The notes under the pieces: generated by a model | The model's input: only the letters and a program-made list of their open reading frames with translations | Database searches by the model: none | What the model was told of the DNA's origin: nothing | In this document: in pieces, positions 63,568 to 64,000 of the stretch | Position numbering within the stretch: position 1 is the first letter of the stretch | How the letters are laid out: each line of letters opens with the position of its first letter | Origin: Microbacteriaceae bacterium PS02344 | GTDB lineage: Bacteria > Actinomycetota > Actinomycetes > Actinomycetales > Microbacteriaceae | Direction: 5' to 3' | Length of the DNA: 64,000 nt | NCBI GenBank assembly: GCA_029959905.1 | Contig: JASCNZ010000002.1 | Coordinates: 62,001-126,000, forward strand | Made by a program: the position numbers and the translations under genes

Positions 63568-64000
63568 ATGGCGGATCACAGCTCGCATTCGCGAGACGGA
63601 CGGATGGTCGCTGCGCTCACGGCGGCGCAGCTGTACTACATGCAGGACAAGACCATGGAGGTCATCGCCCGTGAGCTCGGGACGTCGCGGTCGTCGGTCT
63701 CGCGTCTGCTGAGTTACGCGCGGGAGACCGGCCTCGTCGACATCCGCATCAACTCGCCACTCGAGCGGCTCGGAATGCTGGAGCAGCGCATCCGGGACCG
63801 CCACCATATCGCCGCCCACGTGGTGCCGATGCCGGAGATCGTCAGCGAGGTCGAGCGCCTGGAGCGCGTCGCGCTCACCGCCGGTCGCCTGCTGTCGCAG
63901 TTCGTGGACTCGAACATGATCATCGGCGTGGCCTGGGGGTCGACGATCAGCGCGGTGAGTCGCGAGCTCACGCAGAAGGAGACGCACAACACGACGTTCG
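63568..64000 (+). CDS. SorC/DeoR-type sugar-binding transcriptional regulator, 3' end cut by window
   Basis: 144 residues are visible and the frame is open at the window end. The N-terminal HTH (about 12-60) reads AALTAAQLYYMQDKTMEVIARELGTSRSSVSRLLSYARETGLVDI, the SorC/CggR type. The start of the sugar-binding domain follows (LERLGMLEQRIRDRH; GVAWGSTISAVSREL, about 125). These regulators bind phosphorylated sugars. ATG 63568 has GGGGGAGGA upstream. Divergent from glpDFK, it probably controls glycerol use, with glycerol-3-phosphate or a similar triose as signal (inference). Confidence 0.88.
   Translation, partial: MADHSSHSRDGRMVAALTAAQLYYMQDKTMEVIARELGTSRSSVSRLLSYARETGLVDIRINSPLERLGMLEQRIRDRHHIAAHVVPMPEIVSEVERLERVALTAGRLLSQFVDSNMIIGVAWGSTISAVSRELTQKETHNTTF

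Overview
The window is a stretch of high-GC (roughly 70%) actinobacterial chromosome. Gene content and order (ddl - DUF3515 - thiL - rsmD - recG - coaD - DUF177 - rpmF - rnc - mutM; smc - ftsY; lipA/lipB; ffh), strong GC-ending codon use, leaderless -10 promoters and mycothiol-synthase-like tandem GNAT proteins suggest a Microbacterium-like member of the Microbacteriaceae. The genus is an inference. I see no insertion sequence, prophage, CRISPR array or rRNA operon; this is mostly core chromosome with small accessory insertions.

Layout. 1-6.5 kb: truncated FAD-linked oxidase with a divergent GntR regulator, membrane proteins, and serA. 6-14.3 kb: TetR/MFS efflux pair, then leuB, ilvE, an FAH-family hydrolase, an MFS transporter, gltX and tRNA-Gln. 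14.3-24.7 kb: small regulator/membrane pair, type IB topoisomerase, MarR/3-hydroxyacyl-CoA dehydrogenase, pepN, metallo-beta-lactamase-fold protein/GNAT pair, tRNA-Glu, acyltransferase, ECF sigma factor/DUF4349 pair. 24.7-29.7 kb: TerC preceded by a likely yybP-ykoY (Mn2+) riboswitch, LON-domain protein, DUF427, and an operon of an LLM flavin monooxygenase with a MetY-like enzyme. 29.7-36.2 kb: leuCD behind a leader peptide and attenuator hairpin, then murA - plsC-like - gpsA - ddl. 36-43.5 kb: thiL, rsmD, recG, coaD, DUF177, rpmF, rnc, mutM. 43.5-48.5 kb: FtsX-type ABC pair and a self-contained tandem GNAT locus. 48.5-57.5 kb: smc, ftsY, lipA/lipB, ffh. 57.5-64 kb: EamA exporter with divergent LysR, then glpK-glpF-glpD with a divergent SorC-type regulator.

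How the genes work together. leuB, leuC, leuD and ilvE supply branched-chain amino acids. The leuCD leader encodes a 15-residue peptide with an I-V-L-L-L run followed by a stem-loop, so leucine-responsive attenuation is likely. GlpF, GlpK and GlpD form a complete glycerol route into central metabolism. Ffh and FtsY are the two GTPases of co-translational membrane targeting. LipB and LipA make lipoyl cofactor.

The most intriguing unit is about 48.43-45.54 kb on the minus strand. A promoter with an A/T-rich box just upstream of its -35 (resembling WhiB7-type promoters) drives a 37-codon ORF with a near-perfect Shine-Dalgarno sequence, a 214-nt leader, a 92-residue orphan, two paralogous tandem-GNAT acetyltransferases and a terminator. 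It looks like an inducible, possibly antibiotic-responsive acetyltransferase operon with a translated leader. A second window-wide pattern is leaderless expression: at sixteen starts a TAnnnT hexamer lies 6-9 nt before the start codon.
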